From Deltaproteobacteria bacterium (GTDB lineage Bacteria > Desulfobacterota > Desulfarculia > Adiutricales > Adiutricaceae): 35,544 nucleotides of DNA. Shown here piece after piece: positions 1-8,792 of the stretch (the first letter of the stretch is position 1; every line of letters starts with the position of its first letter). The position numbers and the translations under genes were made by a program. The notes under the pieces are model-generated. The model was not told the DNA's origin. It saw only the letters and a list, made by a program, of their open reading frames with translations, and searched no databases. The stretch is from contig JAITKA010000184.1 of assembly GCA_031278635.1 (NCBI GenBank), positions 1 through 35,544 on the forward strand, read 5' to 3'.

Positions 1-112
1 TGGGTCTGAGCCCATGATAGGGATCTGTGTTTTCCTGGCCTTGGGCGACGGCGGCCATGAGAGAAAAGCCAAGGAAAAGCGCGGCGATAAAGAGAGGCAA
101 AAATCGTTTCAT
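1..112 (-). CDS. Secreted DUF3298-like protein, N-terminal fragment cut by window edge
   Basis: The reverse strand reads ATG at 112-110 and stays open to the window edge for 37 codons. The encoded start, MKRFLPLFIAALFLGFSL, is nearly the same as the signal peptide of the next gene (298-1125), and the following residues again contain a GLRP motif. It is therefore a third full or partial member of the tandem secreted family found here. It should be exported through Sec; only the signal peptide and a few mature residues are visible, so nothing can be said about the body of the protein. Confidence 0.75.
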   Translation of the reverse strand, partial: MKRFLPLFIAALFLGFSLMAAVAQGQENTDPYHGLRP

Positions 113-297
113 GGTTAACCCCAGTTCAATAATCCGTGCCTGGCCAAGGACGAAGTCAATGGCATGATAGCGACAGTTTCGGGCTTGGTCGTGGCGTTAC
201 GGTGATAAAAAATTATTTTATCGATAATGTATCGTTTGTAAATGTATATGTAAATATTTTATTATATGCTAGCTTATGTATTTGGTCATTGAATCGT

Positions 298-1125
298 TTA
301 GTCCCAGAGATCGCTTTTAAAGCCAAGGGACTCTAAACCACGCTTATTAATGGAAATTTCCTGTGGGCCATCGGCATAGGAATAGGGTGAGTCTAGCCGT
401 ATGGTCAATCCCTTGGGGGTAAAGAGAACCCCGCCCAAATCCTCCAAGCTTACCCTTGCGCGGATTAACTTTTTGGGCATCGGGTAAGGTGGTCCGTTTT
501 CGCAGGATTTGGAGTCATAGGGGAGATCGTAACCGTCAGGGAGCTCGCCAAACCCCAGCCCACACCAAGCGTAAGTCATAACGTTCCAGAGCCCTGGCAT
601 GGCAAGCCTTGTATCGGCAATGATATCGTTTAAATCCAAAGATCTCCCGGTCCTGAGATCGAATAAGTACCCCTTTGACAATTCGTGGCCATGGGCGGCC
701 CCGGCTCCCATGGCGTTAGTGGTAAATAACACGGACAAGTAGTTTTTGCTAGGGGAGTTGGCCCTGTAAGACGTTCTGGAATACGATTCGGTATTCGAGG
801 TGAACGGTTCATCGGGACAGCCCCCCATGTCATTGTTGTAGTATTCACGGTATATTTTCTCGCCGATTGAGGCCAGGGCCGCGTCCACCTGGGCCGAGCC
901 GGTATTGACGGGGTAGCTAACGCCCACTTCGTTGGTGAACTCTTTGCAAGTCGGGTCTATGTACTTGTCGAGCGAGGAGGAGGTTTTTAGGTTTGGGAGC
1001 TCCGCCCCGATGGTGGGTCTGAGTCCCCAGAAGGGATCGTAGTCGTCTTGGCCGATGGCGACGGCGCCCAAGAGAGAAAGGCCAAGGAAAAGCGCGGCGA
1101 TAAAGCGAGGCAAAAATCGTTTCAT
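298..1125 (-). CDS. Secreted DUF3298/RsiV-like protein
   Basis: 275 residues with a clear Sec signal peptide (basic MKR, hydrophobic stretch to about residue 23). The middle has YLFDLRTGRSLDLNDII (about 153-169) and the C-terminus has SPYSYADGPQEISI. These match the pattern of the DUF3298 domain, whose members (RsiV and relatives) are extracytoplasmic: a statement of secondary elements followed by a 'Y..a.G..ei.ip' motif. Four cysteines (C60, C103, C188, C208) are conserved in the neighbour at 1223-2041 and may form two disulfides in the periplasm. A GGGG ribosome site precedes ATG 1125. No catalytic residues are recognised. The function is unknown; RsiV-type proteins bind ligands such as lysozyme, but no linked sigma factor is present here. 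Confidence 0.8.
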   Translation of the reverse strand: MKRFLPRFIAALFLGLSLLGAVAIGQDDYDPFWGLRPTIGAELPNLKTSSSLDKYIDPTCKEFTNEVGVSYPVNTGSAQVDAALASIGEKIYREYYNNDMGGCPDEPFTSNTESYSRTSYRANSPSKNYLSVLFTTNAMGAGAAHGHELSKGYLFDLRTGRSLDLNDIIADTRLAMPGLWNVMTYAWCGLGFGELPDGYDLPYDSKSCENGPPYPMPKKLIRARVSLEDLGGVLFTPKGLTIRLDSPYSYADGPQEISINKRGLESLGFKSDLWD

Positions 1126-1222
1126 CGTGAAACCCCGTTCGATTTAAATACCGCCGCCTGGGGCGGCTTGGGGGGACGTGAGTGACGAGGCCGGCTGAGC
1201 CCGGTGGGCCGGGCATGGCCAA

Positions 1223-2041
1223 TCAATCCCAGAGGTCCGGCCTGGCGCCCAATCTCAGTAGCAGGGATTTGGGGATGGTCACATCCTGGGGCCCATAGGC
1301 ATGGGCGAAGGGCATATCGTCGTGTATGATCATGCCCTCGGGGCCAAACATGACCGAGCCCAGGGCGCTGAGGCGCGCGCCATTGCCCTTTAGGCCATTG
1401 GGCATGGGCGGGGAGCGCCTGCCGCAATTTTGCGAGGCGTAATCGTTATATTCCCTGGGGATGACCTTGCGGCTCAAATCGCACCAGGCCTTGGATGCCG
1501 CCTGCCAGAGTTCGGGCATGGCTTGCCCGGGGTTGGGGAAAATATCCCTTAGCTCGAGTATTTTCCCGTTGCGGAGATCGAAGAGGTAGGACTCGGAACT
1601 GTCCCCGCCGTTGGCGTTCCCGGCCAGATAGGTGAAATCGGTGATCATGAGGGAGAGGTAGTTTCGGCCAGGGGAGCGGGCGCTGAAAGAGGTGAGAATC
1701 TCCGAGGCATAGTTGTTGGTTTCCCCGGGGATGCAATTGTCGGTGGTCGTCCCGGCGAAGTCGCGGGCCTTTTTTTGGGCCTTGGAGACCATGACGTTGT
1801 CCACTATGGGCGAACCGGTATTGGTCGGGTAGACGATGGAGATCTTGTTGACGTAATGGCGGCAACCTGGATCCGGGACCGTTTCCCTTATGGACCAATA
1901 TGTCAAGTTTGGCAGTTCCCGGCCGATTTTCGGCATGATGAGCTTATTGTCGTCTTCCGATGATTGGGCTTGGGCCGTGTGGCTCATCGGGGATAGAAAT
2001 AAGCAGGATAAGGCTATTAAAATCGCAGCGAATGGTTTCAT
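1223..2041 (-). CDS. Secreted DUF3298/RsiV-like protein, paralog
   Basis: 272 residues, similar along its whole length to the gene at 298-1125: signal peptide (MKPFAAILIALSCLF to about residue 25), the YPTNTGS block near 71, SYLFDLRNGKILELRDIF near 151-168, and a C-terminal HAYGPQDVTI motif ending in DLWD. The same four mature cysteines occur (C60, C103, C187, C206). An AGGTG ribosome site lies a few bases before ATG 2041, and the upstream 60 bases are AT-rich and promoter-like. It is transcribed in the same direction as its paralogs, with its own upstream region, so each may be a separate unit. Export to the periplasm is likely; the exact role is unknown. Confidence 0.8.
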   Translation of the reverse strand: MKPFAAILIALSCLFLSPMSHTAQAQSSEDDNKLIMPKIGRELPNLTYWSIRETVPDPGCRHYVNKISIVYPTNTGSPIVDNVMVSKAQKKARDFAGTTTDNCIPGETNNYASEILTSFSARSPGRNYLSLMITDFTYLAGNANGGDSSESYLFDLRNGKILELRDIFPNPGQAMPELWQAASKAWCDLSRKVIPREYNDYASQNCGRRSPPMPNGLKGNGARLSALGSVMFGPEGMIIHDDMPFAHAYGPQDVTIPKSLLLRLGARPDLWD

Positions 2042-2269
2042 GGGACACCTAGGGGGAAAATTAAAAAATTATTTGGTTAATAAAGGTTTATAATTAATAG
2101 TAAAGGGTTGATTTATTTTTCGTTTTAAGGTAGTTATGGCAAGGGTCGGTTAAAAACAAAGGTTTTTGCGTCTGAGCAGTGAATAGCCAAAATAATATAC
2201 GATATCGGTATCCGGGGCAAGGCCTGGCTTGGGGAAAAAGTGGGTTTTGGCCCTGGGGGGGCGGGCCAA
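2042..2269. promoter_or_regulatory. AT-rich upstream region of the 1223-2041 paralog
   Basis: This gap is AT-rich for about 100 bases next to the start codon at 2041 and then turns GC-rich. The first 50 bases (runs of A and T around 2056-2100) recur upstream of the truncated copy at 2738-2790, so the promoter was duplicated along with the gene. I could not pin down a single -35/-10 pair. Confidence 0.4.
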
Positions 2270-2820
2270 TCAATCCCAGGGATCCGGCCTGGCGCCCATT
2301 CTCGGCAAGGCGGCTTTTTCGATGGTCACTTCCCGGGACCCATAGGCATGGGCGAAGGGCATATCGTCGTGTATGATCATGCCCTCGGGGCTTAGCGTGA
2401 CCGTGCCCAGGGCGCCGAGGCGCGCGTTATCGCCCCTTAGGTCATTGGGCCTGGGCGGGGAGTACGCGCGGCAATCGGTCGGGGCGTAACCGCCATGTTC
2501 CCTGGGGATGGTTTTGTGGCTCCAATCGCGAAAGGCCATGGATGCCGAAAGCCAGGGGTCGGGCATGGCTTGCCTGGGGTTTGGGAAATTATCCCTTGGC
2601 CCCTGCGATTTCCCGTTTCGGGGCTCGAAGGGGTAGGACCCGGAAGCGTCGTCCGCCGATTGGGCTTGGGCCGTGGGGCCCAATGGGTATGGAAAGAGGC
2701 AGGATAAGGCTATTGAAATAGCCGTGAATGGTTTCATGGGTCGCCTAGGTGGGAAGTTTTAAAATTATTTGGTTGAAAAAGGGTTGGTTTATTTACCGTA
2801 TCGGTATCCGGGGCAAGGCC
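2203..2820. repeat. Direct duplication around the truncated paralog
   Basis: A perfect 22-base direct repeat occurs at 2203-2224 and 2799-2820, 596 bases apart, and similarity continues for some tens of bases after each copy. The segment between contains the truncated gene and its promoter. The nucleotide sequence of the gene also resembles 1223-2041 closely, for example around 1290-1350 versus 2340-2395. This is the footprint of a tandem duplication event. Confidence 0.7.
2270..2737 (-). CDS. Internally deleted DUF3298-like paralog (probable decaying gene)
   Basis: 155 residues, still open. The first 30 residues (MKPFTAISIALSCLF signal peptide) and the last 120 match the 272-residue gene at 1223-2041, but about 117 residues between them are missing in frame. 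Of the four conserved cysteines, the first two are deleted and the third is replaced (AWC to AFR), leaving one. Many other conserved positions differ (YLFDL became YPFEP). The lost domain and loss of the cysteine pattern suggest relaxed selection, although the frame, signal peptide, ribosome site (CCTAGG) and C-terminal DPWD remain. It could be a decaying duplicate or a shortened secreted protein with a new role. Confidence 0.65.
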   Translation of the reverse strand: MKPFTAISIALSCLFPYPLGPTAQAQSADDASGSYPFEPRNGKSQGPRDNFPNPRQAMPDPWLSASMAFRDWSHKTIPREHGGYAPTDCRAYSPPRPNDLRGDNARLGALGTVTLSPEGMIIHDDMPFAHAYGSREVTIEKAALPRMGARPDPWD

Positions 2821-3059
2821 AGGGGCCAGGGAAAATGGGCGTTTTGCCGCGGGCGGGGCGGGTCAAGGGCCGCCCGGGCCGCCGGGCGGCGGAGTTGAGC
2901 GGGGAGGCTTTGGCGGGTATAATGCCCATAACGATGGCGTGGGCTTTTTTTTCACGGGGCAGGATGGCGATGGGTTCGCGCCCGGCCAGGGCCTGGCCGG
3001 CCTGGCCGGGCGGGGCATGGGCGGGCGGGGCTTGGGCGGTTTGGTCAAAGGAGAATATT
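2738..3059. other. Divergent intergenic region with GC-rich hairpins
   Basis: This 322-base gap separates the minus-strand secreted gene from the plus-strand kinase. It starts AT-rich (promoter of the truncated paralog) and becomes very GC-rich. A perfect 9-bp inverted repeat with a 4-base loop sits at 2869-2890, and further GGCC/CCGG inverted repeats fill 2980-3012. The kinase frame stays open backwards through this region, but the composition and lack of family similarity argue against coding. Confidence 0.5.
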
Positions 3060-4118
3060 TTGGACGTGGCGGAAGGCCTCCTTGGAAGGCTTAGGGACAT
3101 ACTCGGCCAGGGTTACGGGCTGGGGGCCGGGGGGGCGGCCATCAGGAGGCTCGATTCCGGGAGGGTCAACGAGACCTATCTGGCCACTTTGGAAAGCGGG
3201 GAAACGTATGTCCTGCAGCGGCTGAACGCGTTTTTCGGGTCGGCGGGGGCCATTGGGGAGAACTGGGACAGGGTCGGCCGGGCCTTGGGCGGGGCCGGGG
3301 TCGGTTTCCCCAGGATATTCGCGACGGTGGGGGCGGGCTGGCTGTACGTGGAGCCGGGGGGCGACTCGCACTGGCGGCTGACGGGTTTTTTGGAGGGTCG
3401 GCCCCCGGGGCGGGAATCGTTGGGCGACGCGAGGCTGGCGGCGAGGACGTTGGGCCTTTGCCACCGGGCCTTGAACGTCCCCAGGCCCATAGAGCTATTG
3501 GAACCGTTGGACAACGCGGATTTCACCAACCAGAAGCGTTGCGAGCCGGGTGATTTTGAGTTTTTGTTCAAGCAATACCGGGGGCACCCGCATCTGGGGA
3601 GCGTCTCGGGGGACATAAAAAGGGGCGGGGAGGCCGCAAGGCTGTTGCCCAATAGGCCCGCTTACCTGAGGATCTTCGCGGCCAGGGATTTGGTCGTCCA
3701 CAGGGATTGCAAGGCCGACAATTTTTTGATAGGCGAGGCGCGGCACTCGCTCATCGACTGGGACACGGTGGGCTACGGCGACCCGCTTCTGGACATAGGC
3801 GAGATGTGCAGGTCCTGGGCGGTCTCGCCGGTGGCCCCATTCTATAGGGCCGATCTGGCCGCGGCCATAGTGGAGGGCTACCGGGAGACGGGGCTTAGGC
3901 TCAGCGCCGACGAGTACCGGCTTTTGCCGGCCACGGTCCGGGGCCTCGCCGTGAACCTCGCCAGGAGGTACCTGACCGACGCCCTGGCCGAGGCCTATTT
4001 CCAGTGGGACAGGGACGCCTATCCCTCCCTTTACGAGCAAAACAGGTCCAGGGGCCGGCACATGCTGGATCTGGCCGAGGAGCTTTTGGATCGCGAGATG
4101 GAGCTGATCAAGATCTAG
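3060..4118 (+). CDS. APH-fold phosphotransferase (N-acetylhexosamine kinase-like)
   Basis: Predicted small-molecule kinase of the aminoglycoside phosphotransferase / NahK superfamily, 352 residues. The nucleotide-lobe motif YVLQRLNAFFGS lies near residue 50. The catalytic loop is HRDCKADN (H214-N221, catalytic base D216), followed by the metal-binding IDWDTVGYGDP (D233, D235). I chose TTG 3060 as start because AAGGAG at 3048-3053 sits 6 bases before it and the protein then has the usual family length. An upstream ATG would add about 97 residues of glycine/alanine-rich sequence with no family match. NahK-type enzymes phosphorylate hexosamines at C1, but the substrate here is not provable: the gene has no sugar-metabolism neighbour. 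It should not be read as a resistance gene. Confidence 0.82.
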   Translation: MDVAEGLLGRLRDILGQGYGLGAGGAAIRRLDSGRVNETYLATLESGETYVLQRLNAFFGSAGAIGENWDRVGRALGGAGVGFPRIFATVGAGWLYVEPGGDSHWRLTGFLEGRPPGRESLGDARLAARTLGLCHRALNVPRPIELLEPLDNADFTNQKRCEPGDFEFLFKQYRGHPHLGSVSGDIKRGGEAARLLPNRPAYLRIFAARDLVVHRDCKADNFLIGEARHSLIDWDTVGYGDPLLDIGEMCRSWAVSPVAPFYRADLAAAIVEGYRETGLRLSADEYRLLPATVRGLAVNLARRYLTDALAEAYFQWDRDAYPSLYEQNRSRGRHMLDLAEELLDREMELIKI

Positions 4119-4132
4119 GGCCTTACGGGGGG

Positions 4133-4206
4133 CCCTTGCGCCCCCTTGGGGGCGCGCAAGGGGGCGTTTCCGGGGCCCCCGTCATTTTGTGCTTTTTAGA
4201 CGGGGG
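4133..4206 (+). terminator. Paired hairpins after the kinase gene
   Basis: Two hairpins lie just after the stop at 4118. The first has arms 4133-4141 and 4154-4162 with an inner CCCC/GGGG extension. The second has arms 4176-4183 and 4199-4206 (CCCCCGTC / GACGGGGG) around a T-rich loop. Neither has a strong T-run, so termination is likely but imperfect. Confidence 0.5.
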
Positions 4207-4284
4207 TAATGGCGGTAAAATAAGGGTGGACCCAGGCCATGGGCCAGACGATTTACCGGAAAATACAGTATAAGCGAGGATGCC

Positions 4285-5199
4285 ATGATTTCCATGCCGA
4301 CCATAGTCTGCGCCACCGACCTGTCGGAGGGCTCCAACAAAGCCATCCCACTCGCGGCCTACATCGCCAAAGGTTTCAAGTCGAAACTGGTCATAACCCA
4401 CATCATCGACCTTCCCGCCGTGACCCCGTACGGGGAATCGATGGTCGATCCCCAGGAGCTGAAGGTCAGGGTCGAGCAGAGCACCCGGACCCAGGTGGCC
4501 GACATCCTGGGCCCCGCGGAGGGGCTCGATTGGGAGCTGTATATCTCGATAGGCTACCCGGCCAAGGAGATCCAGCAGGTCGTGGACGAGGTCAACGCGG
4601 GGATGCTGGTGGCCGCGACCCATGTCCGGAGCGGCCTGGAGCGGCTTTTGCTGGGCTCGGTCAGCCGCAAGCTCATGAGCACGCTGAACGTCCCGTTCTT
4701 CATCGTCCCGGGCTCGCTGCCCCATGAGCGGGCCTCCCTTCACCGCATCGAGTCCATACTGATAGCCTGCGATTTTTCCGAGGACGCCGACGCGGCCATA
4801 GAGTGGGGCCTGGCCTTCTCCAGGGCCTTCTCGGCCAAGGTGACCGTGGCCACGGTGGTCGAGCAGGGCCAGCTGGACCAGATTCTGACCGTGGACCCGC
4901 AAAAGGAGCTCTCGGTCGCCGACAGGCTTTTGGAGGATCTGACCGGGAAGCTCAGGGCCTATATCCCCGAGGGGCAGAAGGACGCGGCCAACCTCGTGGT
5001 CTTGGCCGGGCAACCCCACGACGAGCTTAACAAATTCGCCATCCTGAACCACGTGGACCTCATCGTCATGGGTGTCCACGGACGGGGTTTCATCGAGAAG
5101 CTGATGGTCGGCTCGACCACCGACCGGGTCGTCCGCCTGGGCCAGTTCCCGGTCCTGGCCGTCTGCGGCTCGTACCCCCAAAAAATAGTCCAAAGCTAG
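4285..5199 (+). CDS. Tandem-domain universal stress protein (UspA family)
   Basis: 304 residues made of two UspA domains, about 4-145 and 153-300. Each begins with a hydrophobic strand plus acidic motif (IVCATDLSEGS; ILIACDFSEDA), the usual start of the Usp fold. The second domain keeps the ATP-binding motif G-x2-G-x9-G-S (GVHGRGFIEKLMVGST); the first is degenerate at the start (ATHVRSGLERLLLGS), with alanine in place of the first glycine. The second domain probably binds ATP. Usp proteins are cytoplasmic stress-responsive factors without a single defined reaction. ATG 4285 has a GCGAGG ribosome site; a second ATG four codons later is an alternative. Confidence 0.9.
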   Translation: MISMPTIVCATDLSEGSNKAIPLAAYIAKGFKSKLVITHIIDLPAVTPYGESMVDPQELKVRVEQSTRTQVADILGPAEGLDWELYISIGYPAKEIQQVVDEVNAGMLVAATHVRSGLERLLLGSVSRKLMSTLNVPFFIVPGSLPHERASLHRIESILIACDFSEDADAAIEWGLAFSRAFSAKVTVATVVEQGQLDQILTVDPQKELSVADRLLEDLTGKLRAYIPEGQKDAANLVVLAGQPHDELNKFAILNHVDLIVMGVHGRGFIEKLMVGSTTDRVVRLGQFPVLAVCGSYPQKIVQS

Positions 5200-5255
5200 G
5201 AAGCCGCGGCCATGGGGCCCCGCGGGCCCATGGCCCTGACGGGTTGGGCGATTAA

Positions 5256-5292
5256 AAAAAGGCTGGGAGACCTTGCGTCTCCCAGCCTTTTT
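5256..5292. terminator. Bidirectional rho-independent terminator (usp / secF)
   Basis: A perfect 11-bp stem (GGCTGGGAGAC 5261-5271 with GTCTCCCAGCC 5277-5287) and a 5-base loop is flanked by an A-run on the left and a T-run (5288-5292) on the right. It lies between the convergent usp and secF genes and can terminate both strands. Confidence 0.95.
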
Positions 5293-5328
5293 CGCGTCCG
5301 ATCGCCAAGGGCCAAGGGCCAAGGCCGA

Positions 5329-6381
5329 TCAGGCCTTGGCGGGCTTCTTTTTCTCCCAGAGCAGGAGGATGGGCGAGGCCAGGAAGATCGAGGAGAGCGT
5401 GCCCACGGTCAGGCCGATGAGGAGGGCCAGGGCGAAGTCGCGGTTGACCGGGCCGCCCAGGAAGTAGAGGCTGAAGAGGGCCATGAGGGTCGTGCCGGAG
5501 GTGAGGACGGTCCTGGAGAGGGTCTCGTTTATGCTCTTGTTGATGACCGAGGCGTAGTCGCCCTTGCGGGTCTTGCGGGTGTTCTCCCTGATGCGGTCGA
5601 AGACGATGATGGAGTCGTTCAGGGAGTAGCCGATGATGGTCAGGATGGCGGCGACGAAGGAGAGGGTTATCTCCTTGTTGAGGATGGAGAATATGCCGGT
5701 TGTGATGATGACGTCGTGTATGAGGGCTATGATGCTGCCCAGGGCGAAGGAGAATTTAAGGACGTAACAGGTAATCAGGGTAACTATCAGGGCGACGACG
5801 ATCAAGATGCCCACGCCGACGCCAAAGAGGCTCACCAGATAGATTATGCCCAGCAGGACGGCCACGAAGATGGCCGATATGCCCCATTTTTGCTCGAAAC
5901 GACCGGAGATGTATATAATTATTATCAGTATGCTGTAATATATGGCGTAGAGTGCCTTTTGCCGCAGGTCCTGGCCAATCTTTGGCCCGACCATCTCGGT
6001 GCGTTTGATCTCGACCTTGCCCTCGCCGTAGGTCCCGGTCAGGAAGGAGACCGCCGCCTGGGAGAGGAGCTGGCCCTCCGCGAGGGGCCCCTCGCTCACG
6101 TTGACCAGGAACTCGCTACCGGACTCGCCGAAGTTCTGGAGGCTCGAGATGGCGAAGCCCGCCTCGGCGAAGGACTGCCTGAGGGCCTCGACGCCTGGGT
6201 TTTCCGTCAGCTCGAACTGCACCAGAAGGCCGCCCTTGAAATCGACCCCGAGGTTCAGGCCCTTGTGGTAGATGATGGAGATAATGGAGGCGAGTATCAG
6301 GAAGCCCGAGACGGCGAAGGCTATGTAGCGGTTGCCGATGAAATTATAGTTTGAGTTGGGCTTGATCAGTTCAAAGGACAT
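5329..6381 (-). CDS. secF: Protein translocase subunit SecF
   Basis: 350 residues. SecF is the inner-membrane partner of SecD; together they use the proton gradient to help complete protein export through SecYEG. The first membrane segment spans about 17-37, followed by the SecD/SecF signature GVDFKGG (45-51), a periplasmic domain to about residue 135, and five more membrane segments. NDSIIVFDRIREN is the conserved cytoplasmic-loop motif. Length fits the family when SecD and SecF are separate proteins. The stop is next to the shared terminator. It is downstream of secD by 95 bases, and GGAAGG precedes the start codon. Confidence 0.97.
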   Translation of the reverse strand: MSFELIKPNSNYNFIGNRYIAFAVSGFLILASIISIIYHKGLNLGVDFKGGLLVQFELTENPGVEALRQSFAEAGFAISSLQNFGESGSEFLVNVSEGPLAEGQLLSQAAVSFLTGTYGEGKVEIKRTEMVGPKIGQDLRQKALYAIYYSILIIIIYISGRFEQKWGISAIFVAVLLGIIYLVSLFGVGVGILIVVALIVTLITCYVLKFSFALGSIIALIHDVIITTGIFSILNKEITLSFVAAILTIIGYSLNDSIIVFDRIRENTRKTRKGDYASVINKSINETLSRTVLTSGTTLMALFSLYFLGGPVNRDFALALLIGLTVGTLSSIFLASPILLLWEKKKPAKA

Positions 6382-6476
6382 CTTTTTCGCGCCTTCCTTT
6401 CGCGCGTATACCGGGGTTTAGCCAAGCGGGCCACTTTATGCGTCGATTCTATCCATGGCGATGAAACGCGGGGGCG

Positions 6477-8093
6477 TTATATGCTAATGCGTTTCATTTG
6501 GCGCCTATTGTAGAGCACCAGGTCGAAGACCCATCTGGAGGCGAAAATGGACGTGAACATGGAGGATAGGATGCCTATGATCAGGGTCACGGCGAAACCC
6601 CTGATGGGGCCCGAGCCGAACTGGTAGAGGACCATGGCGGCCAGGATGGTCGTGATGTTGGAGTCGAAAATGGTCCAGAAGGCCCGGTCGAAGCCGCCCT
6701 TGATGGCCCCGGCGGGGCTCTTGGCGGCGCGGATCTCCTCACGGACGCGCTCGAAGATGAGGACGTTCGCGTCCACGGCCATGGCCAGGGTGAGCACGAG
6801 GCCGAATATGCCCGGGAGGGTGAGCGTGGCCCCGAAGGCGGCGAGGGCCCCGAATATGATGGGGAAATTAAAGAGCAGGGCCAGATCGGCCACTATGCCC
6901 GACAGGCGATAGTAGATGAGCATGAAGGTCAGGATCAGGCACAGGCCCAGGACCCCCGCGGAAAAGCCCTGGCGGATGGAATCCTGGCCCATGGACGGGC
7001 CCACGGTCCTCTGCTCGATGACGGAGACCGGGGCGGGGAGGGCGCCGGCCCTCAGGACCACGGCGAGGAGCCTCGCCTCCTCCGGGGTGAAGGAGCCCTC
7101 GATGTAGGCCTCCCCGTCGGGGATGCGCGAGCGGATGGTCGGGGCGCTGTAGACCTGGTTATCCAGGACTATGGCCAGCCTCCGCCCCACGTTGTTGGTG
7201 GTGATGGCGTCGAATTCCCTGGCCCCGCGGGCGTCGAAATTTATGTTGACTATGGGCTGGCCGAACTGCTGGTCCCTCGCGGCCCTGGAATCGACCAGGG
7301 AATCCCCGGTCATGAGGGCCTGCTTCCTAAGGAGGATGGGCACCTTGGACTCGGCCCCGGTGACCGGGTCGACCACCCGCTCGAAGAGGACCTCCGTCCC
7401 CAGCGGGGCCCCGGAGCGCAGGGCCTCCTCGGCGGAGACCGAGCCCTCGTCGACGAGCTTGAATTCCAGGATGGCCGTCTTGCCTATGAGGGCTATGGCC
7501 TCCTCGGGATCGGATACGCCCGGGAGCTGTATGACTATGCGATCCTCGCCCTGCGGCCTGATGTCGGGCTCGGCCACGCCGTACATGTCTATGCGGTTAC
7601 GGATGGTCTCCAGGGCTTGGCGGGCCGTCATGTCCTTCAGGTCGGCCAGGGCGTCGTCGGTGAAGGTCAGGGTCGATTTGGGGCCGTCGGCGCCCGAGGC
7701 CCGCAGCGTCTCCCCGAAATAATCCGACAGGACCTTGTCGATGGCCGGCTTGGCCGCGGGATCGGTAACCTCCATGGTTATCTCGGTCGAGTTCTCGTTA
7801 TCCAGGGTGTAGCCGCCGACCCCGGCGGAGTTAAGCCTCCGGCGAAGCTCGTCCATGGCCCTTCTGGTGCCGTTGTTGATGGCCACCTGGAGGTCGACCT
7901 CCATGGTCAGGTAAATGCCGCCCTTGAGGTCGAGCCCCAGGTTTAGGTATTTAGCCGGGAGAACCTTGGCCCAGAAACCCTGGGGCTTACCGTCCGCCGA
8001 GCCGTGACCCAGGAGGGTGGGCAACAGGTAAAAAAGCCCGCACCCCAGGACCAGGAACAAAACCAAGCCTCGCCAAATGAGATTTTTTTTCAT
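6477..8093 (-). CDS. secD: Protein translocase subunit SecD
   Basis: 538 residues. One N-terminal membrane segment (about 7-28) is followed by NLGLDLKGG (51-59), a large periplasmic region, and five C-terminal membrane segments carrying AMAVDANVLIFERVREE, the SecD counterpart of the SecF loop motif. The periplasmic part includes the P1 head region (RRLNSAGVGGYTLD; ATRNRIDMYGV-like block GVAEPDIRPQG). It works with SecF and YajC as the SecDF-YajC accessory complex. The order tgt-yajC-secD-secF on one strand is the classical arrangement in proteobacteria. The 166-base gap to yajC may carry its own promoter. Confidence 0.97.
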   Translation of the reverse strand: MKKNLIWRGLVLFLVLGCGLFYLLPTLLGHGSADGKPQGFWAKVLPAKYLNLGLDLKGGIYLTMEVDLQVAINNGTRRAMDELRRRLNSAGVGGYTLDNENSTEITMEVTDPAAKPAIDKVLSDYFGETLRASGADGPKSTLTFTDDALADLKDMTARQALETIRNRIDMYGVAEPDIRPQGEDRIVIQLPGVSDPEEAIALIGKTAILEFKLVDEGSVSAEEALRSGAPLGTEVLFERVVDPVTGAESKVPILLRKQALMTGDSLVDSRAARDQQFGQPIVNINFDARGAREFDAITTNNVGRRLAIVLDNQVYSAPTIRSRIPDGEAYIEGSFTPEEARLLAVVLRAGALPAPVSVIEQRTVGPSMGQDSIRQGFSAGVLGLCLILTFMLIYYRLSGIVADLALLFNFPIIFGALAAFGATLTLPGIFGLVLTLAMAVDANVLIFERVREEIRAAKSPAGAIKGGFDRAFWTIFDSNITTILAAMVLYQFGSGPIRGFAVTLIIGILSSMFTSIFASRWVFDLVLYNRRQMKRISI

Positions 8094-8259
8094 ACGTTAT
8101 CCAGAAAAACCGCGAATCCTTTAGGGGGAAAAATCAAAAGGCGCCCGATTTTGGCCCCAAGGGGCCCCCGTGGCGCGGACGGTCGGGCCAAAACGGGCCA
8201 TCGTGACCGAATGGCGCGAACCTACGCCTAAAACCGTACGGGAATACGAATAAAAGCGA

Positions 8260-8667
8260 CTATTTGGACTCCTCGGACTTACTCAGGTTGGGCTTGTCCT
8301 TGTCGCCGGCCTGCTCGGGCTCGGTCACGGCGGCCTTGAGGACGCCGGCCACGGCCCCCCTCGCGATCTTGACCCTGACCTCCGGGGCTATCCTGACCGT
8401 GAGCTCCTTGGCGTCCACGCCCGTGACCACGCCCAGAAGGCCACCGTTGGTCTGGATACGGTCGCCCTTTTTGATGTTGTCGAGCATGTTTTGGCGCTCG
8501 CGCTGCTGTTTCTTCTGGGGCCTCAGGAGCAGGAAATAAAAAATCAGCACGAAGCCGCCCATGAGAATGAACAGCTGCATGCCGCCCCCGGACTGCTGGC
8601 CGTCGGCCCCGGCTTGGGGGGCCATGGCCCAGGCTTGGGCGGCGGTGGTCAAAAGATAAGTCATCAT
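8260..8667 (-). CDS. yajC: Preprotein translocase accessory subunit YajC
   Basis: 135 residues. A single membrane helix (about 29-48, QLFILMGGFVLIFYFLLLRP) is followed by the hallmark RPQKKQQRER and the conserved cytoplasmic block IKKGDRIQTNGGLLGVV. YajC associates with SecDF in the inner membrane. The N-terminal 28 residues are rich in A, G and Q, and the C-terminal tail (about 115-135) is charged, longer than in many homologs. Two ATGs start the frame; the first is used here. It lies between tgt and secD in the same orientation. Confidence 0.95.
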   Translation of the reverse strand: MMTYLLTTAAQAWAMAPQAGADGQQSGGGMQLFILMGGFVLIFYFLLLRPQKKQQRERQNMLDNIKKGDRIQTNGGLLGVVTGVDAKELTVRIAPEVRVKIARGAVAGVLKAAVTEPEQAGDKDKPNLSKSEESK

Positions 8668-8792
8668 GATGGTTATTCTCCGTATACGGGCTTACGCCAA
8701 AAGGCGGTAAAAATAGGCTATGTCGGGACGCCCCTGAGGGAGCCGTTTTTGGGGGCCGCCGCCTTGGCGGGGGCCGGACGCGGGGCCCAACT

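Noticed and set aside
2769-3059. Coding extension at the start of the kinase gene
   Set aside because: Open by chance; Gly/Ala/Trp-rich, and a good ribosome site fixes the start at TTG 3060.
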